Source: CAVSJJ01 sp963771015 (GTDB taxonomy: Bacteria > Actinomycetota > Actinomycetes > Actinomycetales > Dermatophilaceae). From it: a DNA stretch of 64,000 nt. The stretch is from NCBI GenBank assembly GCA_963771015.1, contig CAVYRN010000005.1, positions 186,001 to 250,000 on the forward strand, in the 5' to 3' direction. The notes below the pieces were generated by a model that worked only from the letters and a program-made list of their open reading frames with translations, was not told the origin of the DNA and ran no database searches. The position numbers and the translations under genes were made by a program. Shown one piece after another: positions 15,739 through 24,913 of this stretch. Each line of letters opens with the position of its first letter. The stretch's first letter is position 1.

Positions 15739-17115
15739 TCAGTCGGAGAGGAAGCCGAGCAGGTCGGCGCGGGTCAGCACCCCGGCCGGCTTGCCGTCCT
15801 CGACGACGAGGATCGCGTCGGAGCCGACGAGCGCCGTCCGGGCGGCGGACACCGGCTCGCCCGCTCCGACCAGCGGCAGGCCCGGGCTCATGTGCTTCTC
15901 GACCGAGTCGGCGAGCTTGGCCCGGCCGGTGAAGAGCAGGTCGAGCAGGTCCCGCTCCCCCACCGACCCGGCGACCTCGCCGAGGACGACGGGCGGCTCG
16001 GCCTTGACGACCGGCATCTGCGATACGCCGTACTCGCGGAGGATCTCGATCGCGTCACGGACCGTCTCGGTCGGGTGGGTGTGCACGAGGTTGGGCAGCT
16101 CGCCGCCCTTGGCGTGGAGAACCTCGCCGACGGTCCGCCCTGAGTCGTCGCGGACGAACCCGTACGAGGCCATCCACTCGTCGTTGAAGATCTTCGACAG
16201 GTAGCCCCGCCCGCCGTCCGGCAGCAGGACGACGACGACCGCGTCCTCGGGGAGGGCCTCGGCGACCTTGAGGGCCGCGACGACGGCCATGCCGCTCGAC
16301 CCGCCGACGAGCAGTCCCTCCTCGCGGGCCAGCCGACGGGTCATCTCGAAGGACTCGGCGTCGGTGACGGCCACGACCTCGTCGACGACGCTGGGGTCGT
16401 AGGCCGCGGGCCAGAAGTCCTCGCCGACGCCCTCGACGAGGTAGGGGCGCCCGGTGCCACCGGAGTAGACCGACCCCTCGGGGTCGGCGCCGACGATCCG
16501 GACCGGACCGCCCTCGCGGTCGGCGCTCACCTCACGCAGGTACCGGCCGGCGCCGGTGATCGTGCCGCCGGTGCCGATGCCCGCGACGAAGTGGGTGACC
16601 CGCCCGTCGGTGTCCCGCCAGACCTCCGGGCCGGTGCTGGCGTAGTGCGACGCCGGCCCGCCGGGGTTGGAGTACTGGTCGGGCTTCCAGGCCCCGTCGA
16701 TGTCCCGGACGAGCCGGTCCGAGACCGAGTAGTAGGAGTCCGGGTGCTCCGGGCTGACGGCCGTCGGGCAGACGACGACCTCGGCGCCGTAGGCGCGCAG
16801 GACGTTCCGCTTGTCCTCGGAGACCTTGTCCGGGCAGACGAAGACGCACCGGTAGCCGCGCCGTTGCGCGACGATGGCCAGGCCGACGCCGGTGTTGCCC
16901 GACGTGGGCTCGACGATCGTGCCCCCCGGCCGGAGCCGGCCCGCGGCCTCGGCCGCGTCGATCATCGTCAGGGCGATGCGGTCCTTCACCGAGCCGCCGG
17001 GGTTGAGGTACTCGACCTTGGCCAGGATGGTGGCCCTGACCCCGGTGGTGACGCGGGAGAGCCGGACCAGCGGGGTGTTCCCGACGAGCTCGACGATGTG
17101 CTCGGCATACGACAT
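15739..17115 (-). CDS. Cystathionine beta-synthase
   Basis: A 458-residue enzyme that joins serine (or O-acetylserine) and homocysteine to cystathionine, in the reverse trans-sulfuration route. The PLP lysine is K44 in NPGGSVKDRIA and the phosphate/substrate loop TSGNTG is at 71-76. GIGTGGTITGAGRYL near 185 is the PLP glycine loop. Two CBS domains fill about residues 335-458 (VRDAIEILREYGVSQMPV and GVLTRADLLGFL). No heme domain is present, as in bacterial forms. The start at 17115 has GAGG 8 bases upstream. It is divergent from the ThDP enzyme. Confidence 0.9.
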   Translation of the reverse strand: MSYAEHIVELVGNTPLVRLSRVTTGVRATILAKVEYLNPGGSVKDRIALTMIDAAEAAGRLRPGGTIVEPTSGNTGVGLAIVAQRRGYRCVFVCPDKVSEDKRNVLRAYGAEVVVCPTAVSPEHPDSYYSVSDRLVRDIDGAWKPDQYSNPGGPASHYASTGPEVWRDTDGRVTHFVAGIGTGGTITGAGRYLREVSADREGGPVRIVGADPEGSVYSGGTGRPYLVEGVGEDFWPAAYDPSVVDEVVAVTDAESFEMTRRLAREEGLLVGGSSGMAVVAALKVAEALPEDAVVVVLLPDGGRGYLSKIFNDEWMASYGFVRDDSGRTVGEVLHAKGGELPNLVHTHPTETVRDAIEILREYGVSQMPVVKAEPPVVLGEVAGSVGERDLLDLLFTGRAKLADSVEKHMSPGLPLVGAGEPVSAARTALVGSDAILVVEDGKPAGVLTRADLLGFLSD

Positions 17116-17173
17116 TCGGTCATCCTCGCACGCGCCGTAGCCAAATGAACCTACCGGTGCGTAGCCTCGGCGG

Positions 17174-18877
17174 GTGACCGATGCAGCCGCTGCCTCCGCC
17201 GACCCGACCACCCCTGCCTCGACCGGTTCCCCGGTCGAGGGACATGGCGGCATCCACGCCGTCGCCGTGGCCCGGGCGCACGGTGTGGACACGATGTTCA
17301 CCCTCTCCGGAGCACACGTCTTCCCGCTCTACGACGCCGCGGTCAAGGCCGACCCGCCGATGCGCCTGCTCGACGTCCGACACGAGCAGACCGCCACCTT
17401 CGCGGCCGAGGCGACCGGCAAGCTCACCCGATCCCCGGGCTTCGCGGTCCTCACCGCCGGCCCCGGCGTGACGAACGGCGTGAGCGCCATCGCCCAGGCC
17501 CACTTCTCCGGGGCGCCACTCGTCGTGCTCGGCGGGCGGGCCCCCGCCTGGCGGTGGGGCACGGGGAGCCTCCAGGAGATCGACCACGTCCCGCTCGTCG
17601 CCCCCATCACCCGGTATGCCGCGACCGCGACCGCCCCGGACCAGGTCGCCACCCGGACCCACGAGGCGTTCACGGCGGCCGGGTCGGCCCACCGAGGCCC
17701 GGCCTTCCTCGACGTGCCGATGGACCACCTGTTCACCCCGTCGACGGTCGCCCACCCGGCCCTGGCCGTCCGGGAGCGGCCCGCCCCCGACCCGGACGCG
17801 CTCGCCGCCATCGCCGCCCTCCTCGGCGAGGCCCGCCATCCCGTCCTCGTTCTCGGCACCGACGTCTGGGCCGACCACGCCGAGGAGGCCGCGGTCCGGT
17901 TCGCCGAGGAGACCGGCATACCGGCGGTCGTCAACGGGATGGGCCGCGGCATCCTGCCGGCCGGCCATCCCCTCCTCGTCACCAAGGCCCGCGGGGCGGC
18001 CCTCGGCGGGGCCGATCTCGTCATCGTCGTCGGGACGCCACTGGACTTCCGGCTCGGCTACGGCGTCTTCGGCGCCAGGGACGGCAACCCGCCGGCCAAG
18101 GTCGTCCACCTCGCCGACAGCCCGGGGCAGCTCGCGACGCACGCCGCCCTGGCCGGGTCGTCGAGCGGGGACCTCACCACGGTCCTCGACGGGCTCCTCG
18201 ACGCGGTGACCCGACTGCCGGCACGACCCGACTGGTCCGACTGGTCCGGCGGGTTGCGCGACAAGGTGGCCGCCGCCGCCGCCCGCGATGCCGAGCTGCT
18301 GCGCGCGGACGCGGACCCCGTCCATCCGGCTCGGATCTACGGCGAGCTGCTCCCTCGACTCGCCGAGGACGCCGTCGTCATCGGCGACGGCGGGGACTTC
18401 GTCTCCTTCGCGGGGAAGTTCGTCGAGCCGTCCCGGCCCGGGAGCTGGCTCGACCCCGGGCCGTACGGCTGCCTCGGTGCGGGGCTGGGCGCCGCCATCG
18501 CCGCGCGGCTGGCCCGGCCCTCGGCCCAGGTCGTCCTCCTGCTCGGGGACGGCGCGGCGGGGATGTCCCTCATGGACGTCGACACCCTGGTCCGCCACGA
18601 CCTGCCGGTCGTCATGGTGATGGGGAACAACGGGGCCTGGGGCTTGGAGAAGGGCCCGATGAACAAGCTGTACGGCTACGACGTCATCACCGATCTCACC
18701 CCCTCGACCCCCTACGACGCGATCGCCCGGGCGCTCGGCGGCGCCGGCGAGATGGTGAGCGACCCGGGGCAGATCGGCCCGGCGCTGGACCGGGCGTTCG
18801 CCTCGGGGGTGCCCTACCTCGTCAACGTCATCACCGATGTGACGGCGGAGTACCCACGCACCACCCTCGGGATCTAG
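17174..18877 (+). CDS. Thiamine diphosphate-dependent enzyme, acetolactate synthase-like
   Basis: A 567-residue ThDP enzyme with the three-domain PYR-central-PP layout. The ThDP-activating glutamate is E71 in DVRHEQTATFAAEA, and the C-terminal metal-binding motif is GDGAAGMSLMDVDTLVRH with GNNGAWG. It resembles acetolactate synthase large subunits and the oxalyl-CoA decarboxylase or 2-hydroxyacyl-CoA lyase clade; the GNNGAWGLEKG stretch and lack of a small-subunit gene argue against a plain IlvB. The GTG at 17174 is the first good start. Substrate unassigned. Confidence 0.82.
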   Translation: MTDAAAASADPTTPASTGSPVEGHGGIHAVAVARAHGVDTMFTLSGAHVFPLYDAAVKADPPMRLLDVRHEQTATFAAEATGKLTRSPGFAVLTAGPGVTNGVSAIAQAHFSGAPLVVLGGRAPAWRWGTGSLQEIDHVPLVAPITRYAATATAPDQVATRTHEAFTAAGSAHRGPAFLDVPMDHLFTPSTVAHPALAVRERPAPDPDALAAIAALLGEARHPVLVLGTDVWADHAEEAAVRFAEETGIPAVVNGMGRGILPAGHPLLVTKARGAALGGADLVIVVGTPLDFRLGYGVFGARDGNPPAKVVHLADSPGQLATHAALAGSSSGDLTTVLDGLLDAVTRLPARPDWSDWSGGLRDKVAAAAARDAELLRADADPVHPARIYGELLPRLAEDAVVIGDGGDFVSFAGKFVEPSRPGSWLDPGPYGCLGAGLGAAIAARLARPSAQVVLLLGDGAAGMSLMDVDTLVRHDLPVVMVMGNNGAWGLEKGPMNKLYGYDVITDLTPSTPYDAIARALGGAGEMVSDPGQIGPALDRAFASGVPYLVNVITDVTAEYPRTTLGI

Positions 18878-18911
18878 CCGGGCCGGCGGCGCCCCACACC
18901 CCGGCCTCCCC

Positions 18912-18976
18912 ACACCCCCGGTTCGAGGTAATCCGGTGCCGTCTGAGGGCACTGGATTACCTCGAACCGAGGGTGT
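18912..18976. terminator. Large imperfect palindrome, 29-bp stem
   Basis: The 21-base arms at 18920-18940 and 18948-18968 are complementary throughout with one G-U pair, enclosing a 7-base loop GTCTGAG. Beyond one mismatch (18918/18970), ACACCC at 18912-18917 pairs with GGGTGT at 18971-18976. It lies between two convergent genes and may be a bidirectional terminator, but it is far longer than is needed for one. Confidence 0.7.
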
Positions 18977-19024
18977 AACCGGTGGCTCGAAGGCGGCTCG
19001 ACCGGCTGCTCAACGGGCCAGGGG

Positions 19025-19405
19025 CTAGGTGGTGATGCGAGCGACGAACCGGTCGGCGTCGACGACGACCCGCTCGACCACTCCGCGACCGACGACCTCA
19101 CCGTCCTCATGGGCGGCACCGACCTCGAAGCGCAGCCGACGCCCGTCGACGGCCGCCAGCGTCGCGGTGACGCGCACCGTCCGGCCGACGGCGCTCGCCG
19201 CGAGGTGCTGCAGCTCGACCCGCGTCCCGACGCTCGTCATGCCCTCCCCGAGGGCGCCCTCGACCGCGGCGCACGTGACGCCCTCGCACCAGGCCAGCAG
19301 CCGCGGGGTACCGAGCACGGGGAGATCACCGGACCCGACGGCGACGGCGGTGTCGGCGGCGCTGACGATGTGGGTGAGGTCGGCGGTGGCCCCCGGCGAG
19401 ATCAT
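19025..19405 (-). CDS. Thioesterase-superfamily (FlK-like hot-dog fold) protein
   Basis: A 126-residue hot-dog thioesterase. Motifs include GSGDLPVLGTPRLLAWCEG near residue 24 and EGMTSVGTRVELQHLAAS near 54, followed by VTATLAAVDGRRLRFEV, the signature of fluoroacetyl-CoA-thioesterase-like proteins, which cleave or protect acyl-CoA esters. General thioesterase activity is likely; fluoroacetate detoxification should not be assumed. It is transcribed away from the SGNH gene. Confidence 0.85.
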   Translation of the reverse strand: MISPGATADLTHIVSAADTAVAVGSGDLPVLGTPRLLAWCEGVTCAAVEGALGEGMTSVGTRVELQHLAASAVGRTVRVTATLAAVDGRRLRFEVGAAHEDGEVVGRGVVERVVVDADRFVARITT

Positions 19406-19520
19406 GTCGCCCAGCGTATGCCGCGCCCGCGGACCACGCCGTCGCGAACGCGCCGATCCGGAACGGGACGTCAGCCAGGCGCGTTACCGTAGTCCCAGCA
19501 GTCGACCACGAAGGGGAAGA

Positions 19521-20717
19521 GTGGGACGCGCCCGACGGGCCCGCAAGATCGCGGCGACGGCCGCCTACGGCGGCGGGGGGATGGCGGCCACCGCCGCCGC
19601 CCTCGGCGCGCTCGGCTGGGCCGTCATCAGGGTCGAGGCGAGGATCGCCCGGTGGATCGTCGGAGACCCCTTCGAGTCCGGTCCGGAGGACGACGCGGTC
19701 TACGGCGCCGGGCCGGGTCAGCCCTACCAGCTCGTCATGCTCGGTGACTCCTCGGCGGCCGGGCTCGGAGCCGACAACGGCCACGAGACCGTCGGCGCGA
19801 CCATCGCCGGCGGGGTCGCCGCACTGACCGGCCGCCGGGTGCGGCTCACCAACGCCGCCGTGGTCGGCGCCGAGTCGAGCGACCTCGAGCGCCAGCTGGC
19901 GACCGCCCTCGAGGAGGTCATGCGCCCCGACGTCGTCGTCATCATGGTCGGCGCCAACGACGTCACCCACCGAATCGAACGCTCGACCGCCGTGCGGCAC
20001 CTCGAGCAGACCGTGCGCCGGTCACGGGCGCTCGGGGCGGAGGTCGTCGTCGGCACGTGCCCCGACCTCGGGACGATCGAGCCGGTGCCACAGCCGCTGC
20101 GGCTGCTCATCCGCCGGTGGAGCCGCGACCTCGCGGCGGCCCAGACCGTCGCGGTCGTCGAGGCCGGTGGCCGCACCGTCTCGCTCGGGGACCTGCTCGG
20201 CCCCGAGTTCGCCAGCTCGCCGGCCGAGATGTTCAGCAAGGACCGGTTCCACCCGTCCGCGGCGGGCTACGCCCGGGCCGCGGCGGCGCTGCTCCCCAGC
20301 GTGTGCGCGGCCCTCGGCGTGTGGGGCGCCGACACCGCGTCCCGGTCCCCGGAGGCCCGGCGTGGCGAGGGCGTCGGCCCGGTGGCGGTCGCCGCCGGCC
20401 AGGCCGTCAAGGACCCCGGCACCGAGGTCAGCCCGACCGAGGTCGGTGGCCAGTCCCGCGGCCCGCGGGGTCGCTGGGCGGTCCTGTTGCGCCGTCGCCA
20501 TGACGCGCTGCCCGCCGAGGCTGGAGGCCCCGGTCGACCCGGGGGCTCGCCAGGAGCCGACCACGCCCGGCCGCCCGGCGACGCGACCGACCGGCCGGTC
20601 CAGGAGGGCATGGGTGACCGGGAGAGCGGGGAGGGCCGGCTGGCACCGACCGCTCCCGGCTCGACCCCGGGCGGTTCAGTCCTTGGGGACGATGGCGTCG
20701 ACCTCGACCTCGACTAG
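19521..20717 (+). CDS. SGNH/GDSL hydrolase with a proline/glycine-rich tail
   Basis: A 398-residue esterase-fold protein. The nucleophile is S77 in MLGDSSAAGLGADN, Asn is in MVGANDVTH, and the catalytic Asp-His pair is in KDRFHPSAAGYARAAAAL. Residues 1-35 include a hydrophobic segment that may be a signal anchor. From about 285 the protein becomes a disordered Gly/Pro/Arg-rich tail ending DGVDLDLD. The GTG at 19521 has AAGGGGAAGA just upstream. The last 42 bases overlap the convergent RidA-like gene, so the tail may be dispensable. Lipid or acylated cell-wall substrates are plausible. Confidence 0.82.
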   Translation: MGRARRARKIAATAAYGGGGMAATAAALGALGWAVIRVEARIARWIVGDPFESGPEDDAVYGAGPGQPYQLVMLGDSSAAGLGADNGHETVGATIAGGVAALTGRRVRLTNAAVVGAESSDLERQLATALEEVMRPDVVVIMVGANDVTHRIERSTAVRHLEQTVRRSRALGAEVVVGTCPDLGTIEPVPQPLRLLIRRWSRDLAAAQTVAVVEAGGRTVSLGDLLGPEFASSPAEMFSKDRFHPSAAGYARAAAALLPSVCAALGVWGADTASRSPEARRGEGVGPVAVAAGQAVKDPGTEVSPTEVGGQSRGPRGRWAVLLRRRHDALPAEAGGPGRPGGSPGADHARPPGDATDRPVQEGMGDRESGEGRLAPTAPGSTPGGSVLGDDGVDLDLD

Positions 20718-21080
20718 CCACCGCTCGTCGACGAGCCGCGCGACGACGACGATCGTGCTGGCCGGCCGGATCCCGCCGAACACCTCACCGTGGACCTGGG
20801 ACACCGAGTCGACGGAGTCGGGGTCGACGATGTAGTGCCGGGTCCGGATGACGTCGTCCTTGCTGCCACCCAGCTCTTCGAGGGCTGCCAGCGCGATGTC
20901 CCAGCATCGCCGCGTCTGAGCCAGGGGATCGGGGTCGACCCGGCCGTCCGGCCAGATCGGTGCCGTTCCGGAGACGGAGATGTGCTGTCCCATCCGGACG
21001 GCCCGGCTGAACCCGACGGTCCCCTCGTAGGGGGACCCTGACGATGAGCGGCTTCGCGTGGTTTTCATGCCTGTCATCAT
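20676..21080 (-). CDS. RidA (YjgF/YER057c/UK114)-family protein
   Basis: A 134-residue trimeric RidA-type protein, which hydrolyses reactive 2-aminoacrylate and related imines formed by PLP enzymes such as threonine dehydratase. Visible are RAVRMGQHISVSGTAP, the segment AALEELGGSKDDVIRTRHYIVD and IRPASTIVVVARLVDERWLVEVEVDAI. The R in the substrate-binding loop is retained. The ATG at 21080 has GAGGTGGG just upstream; ATG at 21068 would shorten it by four residues. Confidence 0.85.
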   Translation of the reverse strand: MMTGMKTTRSRSSSGSPYEGTVGFSRAVRMGQHISVSGTAPIWPDGRVDPDPLAQTRRCWDIALAALEELGGSKDDVIRTRHYIVDPDSVDSVSQVHGEVFGGIRPASTIVVVARLVDERWLVEVEVDAIVPKD

Positions 21081-21208
21081 TGCCCACCTCGTCCGAGAGG
21101 GCGAGGAATCCGGCCGATGCGTCGGGGCGGGGAGGGGAGACCCTGCCCACAGGCGGCCGGACGGCATACCATCGGTCACTGAGCGCACGCTTACCCCAGG
21201 AGGACCTC

Positions 21209-22432
21209 GTGCCCGAAGCCGTCATCGTCGCCACCGCCCGCACCCCGATCGGCCGCGCCTTCAAGGGCTCGCTCGTCGACATGCGACCCGACGACCTGTC
21301 CGTCCAGGTCGTCCGCGCTCTGCTGGGCCAGCTTCCCGAGCTGGACGCGACGACGATCGACGACCTCTACTGGGGGTCCGCCGACCCCAGCGGCAAGGCC
21401 GGCAACAACATGGCCCGGGTCATCTCCGTCCTTGCCGGCCTCGACGGCCTTCCCGGGGCGACGGTCAACCGGTTCTGCGCGAGCTCGACCCAGACGATGC
21501 GGATGGCCTTCCACGCGATCAAGGCGGGCGAGGGCGACGTCTTCATCTCCGGCGGCGTCGAGACGGTGTCGCAGAACGCGGGCTTCCGCGGCGCCGGTGA
21601 GTCCGACCCCGATGCCCTCAACCCGCTCTTCGCCGATGCCATGGCCCGCGGCGCGGCCATGGCCGCATCGAACGCGACGTGGAGCGACCCTCGGGAACAG
21701 GGGCTGCTGCCGGACGTCTACCTCGCCATGGGCCAGACGGCCGAGAACGTCGCCACCGCGCGCGGGATCTCCCGCCAGCGCCAGGACGAGTGGGGTGTGT
21801 TGAGCCAGAACCGCGCCGAGAGGGCGATCGCGAGCGGGTTCTTCGAGCGGGAGATCCTCCCCGTCACCCTTCCGGACGGCTCGGTCCTGTCGGCCGACGA
21901 CGGCCCCCGTCCGGGCGTGACCCTCGAGGCGGTCCAGTCGCTCAGGCCGGTGTTCCGCGAGAACGGCACCGTCACCGCCGGCAACTGCTGCCCCCTCAAC
22001 GACGGGGCCTCGGGGGTCGTCATCATGAGTGACACCAGGGCCACGGAGCTCGGGATCACCCCGCTCGCCCGGATCGTCTCCACCGGGGTGACGGCCCTCT
22101 CCCCCGAGATCATGGGCATGGGACCGGTCGAGGCGTCCCGCCAGGCGCTGGCCCGAGCCGGGATGCGCATCGGCGACCTGGACCTCTACGAGATCAACGA
22201 GGCGTTCGCGGCCCAGGTCCTGCCGAGCGCCGACGACCTCGGCATGGACATCGACAAGCTCAACGTCAACGGCGGCGCCATCGCCCTCGGCCACCCGTTC
22301 GGCTCAACCGGGACGCGGATCATGACGACCCTCATCAACGGGCTGCAGGAGCGCGACGGCACCTTCGGCCTCGAGACGATGTGTGTCGGCGGCGGCCAGG
22401 GCATGGCCATCATCGTCGAGCGGCTCAGCTGA
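21209..22432 (+). CDS. Thiolase (acetyl-CoA acetyltransferase)
   Basis: A 407-residue thiolase, condensing or cleaving beta-ketoacyl-CoA. The nucleophile is C90 in VNRFCASSTQTM; NEAFAAQ near 330, GGAIALGHPFGSTGTR near 350 and C392 in CVGGGQGM complete the active site. Start GTG at 21209 is preceded by an ideal AGGAGG. It resembles biosynthetic or degradative FadA-like thiolases; the lack of partner beta-oxidation genes here does not settle direction. Confidence 0.92.
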   Translation: MPEAVIVATARTPIGRAFKGSLVDMRPDDLSVQVVRALLGQLPELDATTIDDLYWGSADPSGKAGNNMARVISVLAGLDGLPGATVNRFCASSTQTMRMAFHAIKAGEGDVFISGGVETVSQNAGFRGAGESDPDALNPLFADAMARGAAMAASNATWSDPREQGLLPDVYLAMGQTAENVATARGISRQRQDEWGVLSQNRAERAIASGFFEREILPVTLPDGSVLSADDGPRPGVTLEAVQSLRPVFRENGTVTAGNCCPLNDGASGVVIMSDTRATELGITPLARIVSTGVTALSPEIMGMGPVEASRQALARAGMRIGDLDLYEINEAFAAQVLPSADDLGMDIDKLNVNGGAIALGHPFGSTGTRIMTTLINGLQERDGTFGLETMCVGGGQGMAIIVERLS

Positions 22433-22457
22433 GGCCGTCCGGGCGGCGGACACCTCC

Positions 22458-23522
22458 ATGACGTGGTTCCGGCGGCAGGGCCGGGGACGAGGACCCACCC
22501 AGGGCGAGGCCATCACGGCCTTCTGGCAGTGGTGGGTCCGCGATGGCGCGCACCAGGTGCTCGCCGACATCGACGCCGGCGACATCGCCCGTTCGGCCAC
22601 CGCGATCAGCGCCCATGTCGGGGCGATCCACCCCGACCTGCAGTGGGAGGTCGGGCCAGGGTCCGCGACGGCCGACGCCGGTCCGACGGCCCGCCACAGC
22701 CTCGTCGTGACGAGTGGCGGCGACCCGGCCCTGCGAGCGACGGCCCGCCGATGGCTGCGCGCGGCCCCGGTCCGGGACGGCGAGTGGGAGTATGCCGACC
22801 TGCGCCGGGCCGACGAGGAGCCTCCGGACGGGACGGTCGACTTCGGCGACCACCAGATCGACTTCGGGGGGATCCGCTTCGTCGTCGCACCGAACGGACA
22901 CCGGCTCGACGTCATCGTCCACCACCCGGCCTTCGCGGACCTGCCGGGAGACGGGCCCGTCCGCGACTGCTTCGTCATCCTCGACACCGTTCTCGGCGAG
23001 GAGGCTGTCGAGCTGTGGGTCGGCGCCCTCGGACCGAGCGAGGAACCCGCCCCCGACGGGCTCGATGCCGCCGGTCTGCGGGCCGCGGTGGCCGACCTCC
23101 GCGAGCGCGCGATGCCCGGTGGCGAGCCCTCCTGGCAGATCCTCGAGGGCGAGGGACCCCGTGGTCCCGTCCTCGCCCTGTCCCAGGTCCCCCTGCACCC
23201 GCTCACGGCACCCCACCTCGACGCCCACGTCACGGTCGTCGTGCCCTATGCGGAGCGCACCGACGCCGGGCTGCCCTCCGGGGGCTCGCTGGACCGGCTA
23301 CGTCGGCTCGAGGACCACCTCGCCGGCCTGCTCGGCGACAGCGGCCGGGTCGTCGCTCACGAGTCCTCGGGTGGGGTCCGGGTGCTTCACGTCTACGTCG
23401 ACGGCTCGACCCCCGCGGACGAGCAGCTCCGGGCCGGGGTGTCCGGCTGGGAGGAGGGACGGGTCACCGTCGACATCGAGGACGACCCAGGGTGGGAGGC
23501 GCTGCGCCACCTCGCCGGGTGA
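22458..23522 (+). CDS. Conserved hypothetical protein, family not recognised
   Basis: A 354-residue soluble protein beginning MTWFRRQGRGRGPTQGEAIT. No signal peptide or membrane helix. A two-half arrangement appears, with DFGDHQIDFGGIRFVV near 140 and repeated acidic segments, and the last third contains DSGRVVAHESSGGVRVLHVYVDGS and a W/D-rich end. I do not recognise a catalytic motif. It lies 25 bases after the thiolase and may be cotranscribed with it. Confidence 0.6.
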   Translation: MTWFRRQGRGRGPTQGEAITAFWQWWVRDGAHQVLADIDAGDIARSATAISAHVGAIHPDLQWEVGPGSATADAGPTARHSLVVTSGGDPALRATARRWLRAAPVRDGEWEYADLRRADEEPPDGTVDFGDHQIDFGGIRFVVAPNGHRLDVIVHHPAFADLPGDGPVRDCFVILDTVLGEEAVELWVGALGPSEEPAPDGLDAAGLRAAVADLRERAMPGGEPSWQILEGEGPRGPVLALSQVPLHPLTAPHLDAHVTVVVPYAERTDAGLPSGGSLDRLRRLEDHLAGLLGDSGRVVAHESSGGVRVLHVYVDGSTPADEQLRAGVSGWEEGRVTVDIEDDPGWEALRHLAG

Positions 23523-23643
23523 GGCGCTGGTCGGCGCACCCCTGGTCCGGAACGACCGCGCACGAGGAACCGGGCCCGGCGCGCCCAGCGGGGCGAAATG
23601 GCCGGCGGTGCCCACCGCTCCACCGGCCGGCAGCGTTGGCTGC

Positions 23644-23916
23644 TCAGTCCGGTGGACGACGCGTGGCGGGCTTCGCTTCGGGTGATGCGCTCCGGCGCGA
23701 CGCGAGCACGGCTGCGCCGACGCCGAAGCCGAGGACGGCCCCGAGGCCGGCCATGGGTAGTCCCAGCTCCACGGTGGCCGCCCAGGCTGTCGGCGCGTAG
23801 ACGACGAGACCGACGACCAGCCCCGCGAGGCCGCCGAGAAGACCACCACCCACCGCCCCCAGGACGGCATATCGCCCCATGGTGGGCAGCTGGGCCACCG
23901 TGCGGGGCATCCTCAT
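23644..23916 (-). CDS. Small membrane protein
   Basis: A 90-residue protein with two hydrophobic glycine-rich helices (VLGAVGGGLLGGLAGLVV near 17-38 and ELGLPMAGLGAVLGFGVGAAVL near 50-71) and a basic/polar C terminus. GxxxG-like packing suggests a helical hairpin in the membrane. Function unknown. It is convergent with the preceding gene. Confidence 0.6.
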   Translation of the reverse strand: MRMPRTVAQLPTMGRYAVLGAVGGGLLGGLAGLVVGLVVYAPTAWAATVELGLPMAGLGAVLGFGVGAAVLASRRSASPEAKPATRRPPD

Positions 23917-24011
23917 GGGGCAAGCATGGCATCCGCTCGAGCACGCTCGCAGTCGAGCCGGTCGCCCGCGTCCGCCGCGGGAGACGAGCGCGCCTCTGGG
24001 ATGCTGTTCAC

Positions 24012-24443
24012 ATGGCCGGATCCGAGCGTGACCGGGACGCACTCGGGCGTGCGCGGCAAGCCAGGCCCCGGGATGCGCTGGGCCGGCCGCTGCCCTATGA
24101 CGCCGAAGGTGTCGAACCCGTCTCGGAGGAACCGCTGTCGCCGGAGGGGACGCTGAGGGCGGCGCGGGATCTCGTGGCGGTCGGTCGTTCCTTCGCGGCC
24201 CATGAGGTCCTCGAGGCGCGCTGGAAGGCCGGGCCCGCCGAGGAGCGGGACCTGTGGCAGGGGCTGGCACAGGTCTGCGTGGCGATGACCCACGCCTCCC
24301 GGGGCAACCGGACGGGGGCTGAGCGGCTCTCGGGTCGGGCGGCCGAGAGGTTGGCTGCCTATGCCGCGACGGGGCGCGACACCTACGGCCTCGACCTGAG
24401 CGCGGTCATGGACTGCGCGCGACGCCAGATCGGACGGTCCTGA
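24012..24443 (+). CDS. DUF309-family protein
   Basis: A 143-residue protein whose core, VAVGRSFAAHEVLEARWK, then AEERDLWQGLAQVCVAMTHASRGN and GAERLSGRAAERLAAY, matches the DUF309 helical domain. That domain has a conserved HEVLExxW and QGLxQ motif and is usually small and acidic. Its function is unknown. The ATG at 24012 lies 95 bases from the divergent membrane-protein gene. Confidence 0.8.
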   Translation: MAGSERDRDALGRARQARPRDALGRPLPYDAEGVEPVSEEPLSPEGTLRAARDLVAVGRSFAAHEVLEARWKAGPAEERDLWQGLAQVCVAMTHASRGNRTGAERLSGRAAERLAAYAATGRDTYGLDLSAVMDCARRQIGRS

Positions 24444-24581
24444 GCCAACGGGCGGCGCCCAACGTACGGCCGCTCTGTGCCCGCGGCATCAGCGCGACTC
24501 TCGGCATGAGGGGGTCGGTCGCGGCGGCCTCGGCGCCGAGACGCCCGCACCTCTCGGCACGGCCTGCGGCCCCGCGGGCGG

Positions 24582-24908
24582 CTAGGGAAGTCCCCGTCGC
24601 ATCCCGGCGAGGAGCCCGGGTATGCCGTCTCCGCGGCCCGCGGCATACGCGTCCCAGACGAGGACGGCCAGCTGGTCCATGACGACGGCGACCCCGAGGT
24701 CGGGGACCTCGGCCGGGCCGCACCGCGCGGCCAGGTCGGCGAGCGCGGCCCGCACGGCCGGCATAACCGCCTCCGCGTCGGCGAGCGGAAGCTCCCGCCA
24801 CCGGCGGTCGACCCGGTCGAGCTCGAGCCGGGCCTCCTCGGGAACCGGGACCGCAGCCGGAGCCGCGGCGCGGCGGCGTACGGGTGGGCCCGAGGAGGCG
24901 TCAGCCAC
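24582..24908 (-). CDS. Small hypothetical protein downstream of the Bax-inhibitor gene
   Basis: A 108-residue protein starting VADASSGPPVRRRAAAP, then LELDRVDRRWRELPLADAEAVMPAVRAALADLAAR and LGVAVVMDQLAVLVWDAYAAG. It is mostly helical and acidic, with no signal peptide. The GTG at 24908 begins 5 bases after the upstream gene's stop, implying coupling. Family unrecognised. Confidence 0.6.
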   Translation of the reverse strand: MADASSGPPVRRRAAAPAAVPVPEEARLELDRVDRRWRELPLADAEAVMPAVRAALADLAARCGPAEVPDLGVAVVMDQLAVLVWDAYAAGRGDGIPGLLAGMRRGLP

Positions 24909-24913
24909 GCTGC

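Noticed and set aside
17116..17173. Shared operator between cbs and the ThDP gene
   Set aside because: A repeated GTAGCC and a weak inverted pair are present, but nothing clearly distinguishes them from background.
20676..20717. Frameshift or misassembly at the overlap of SGNH and RidA genes
   Set aside because: Convergent genes share 42 bases but both frames look intact; the overlap is in a disordered tail.
23597..23631. Terminator between the hypothetical and small membrane-protein genes
   Set aside because: GGCCGG/CCGGCC arms exist but the stem is short and branched without a T-run; too weak to call.
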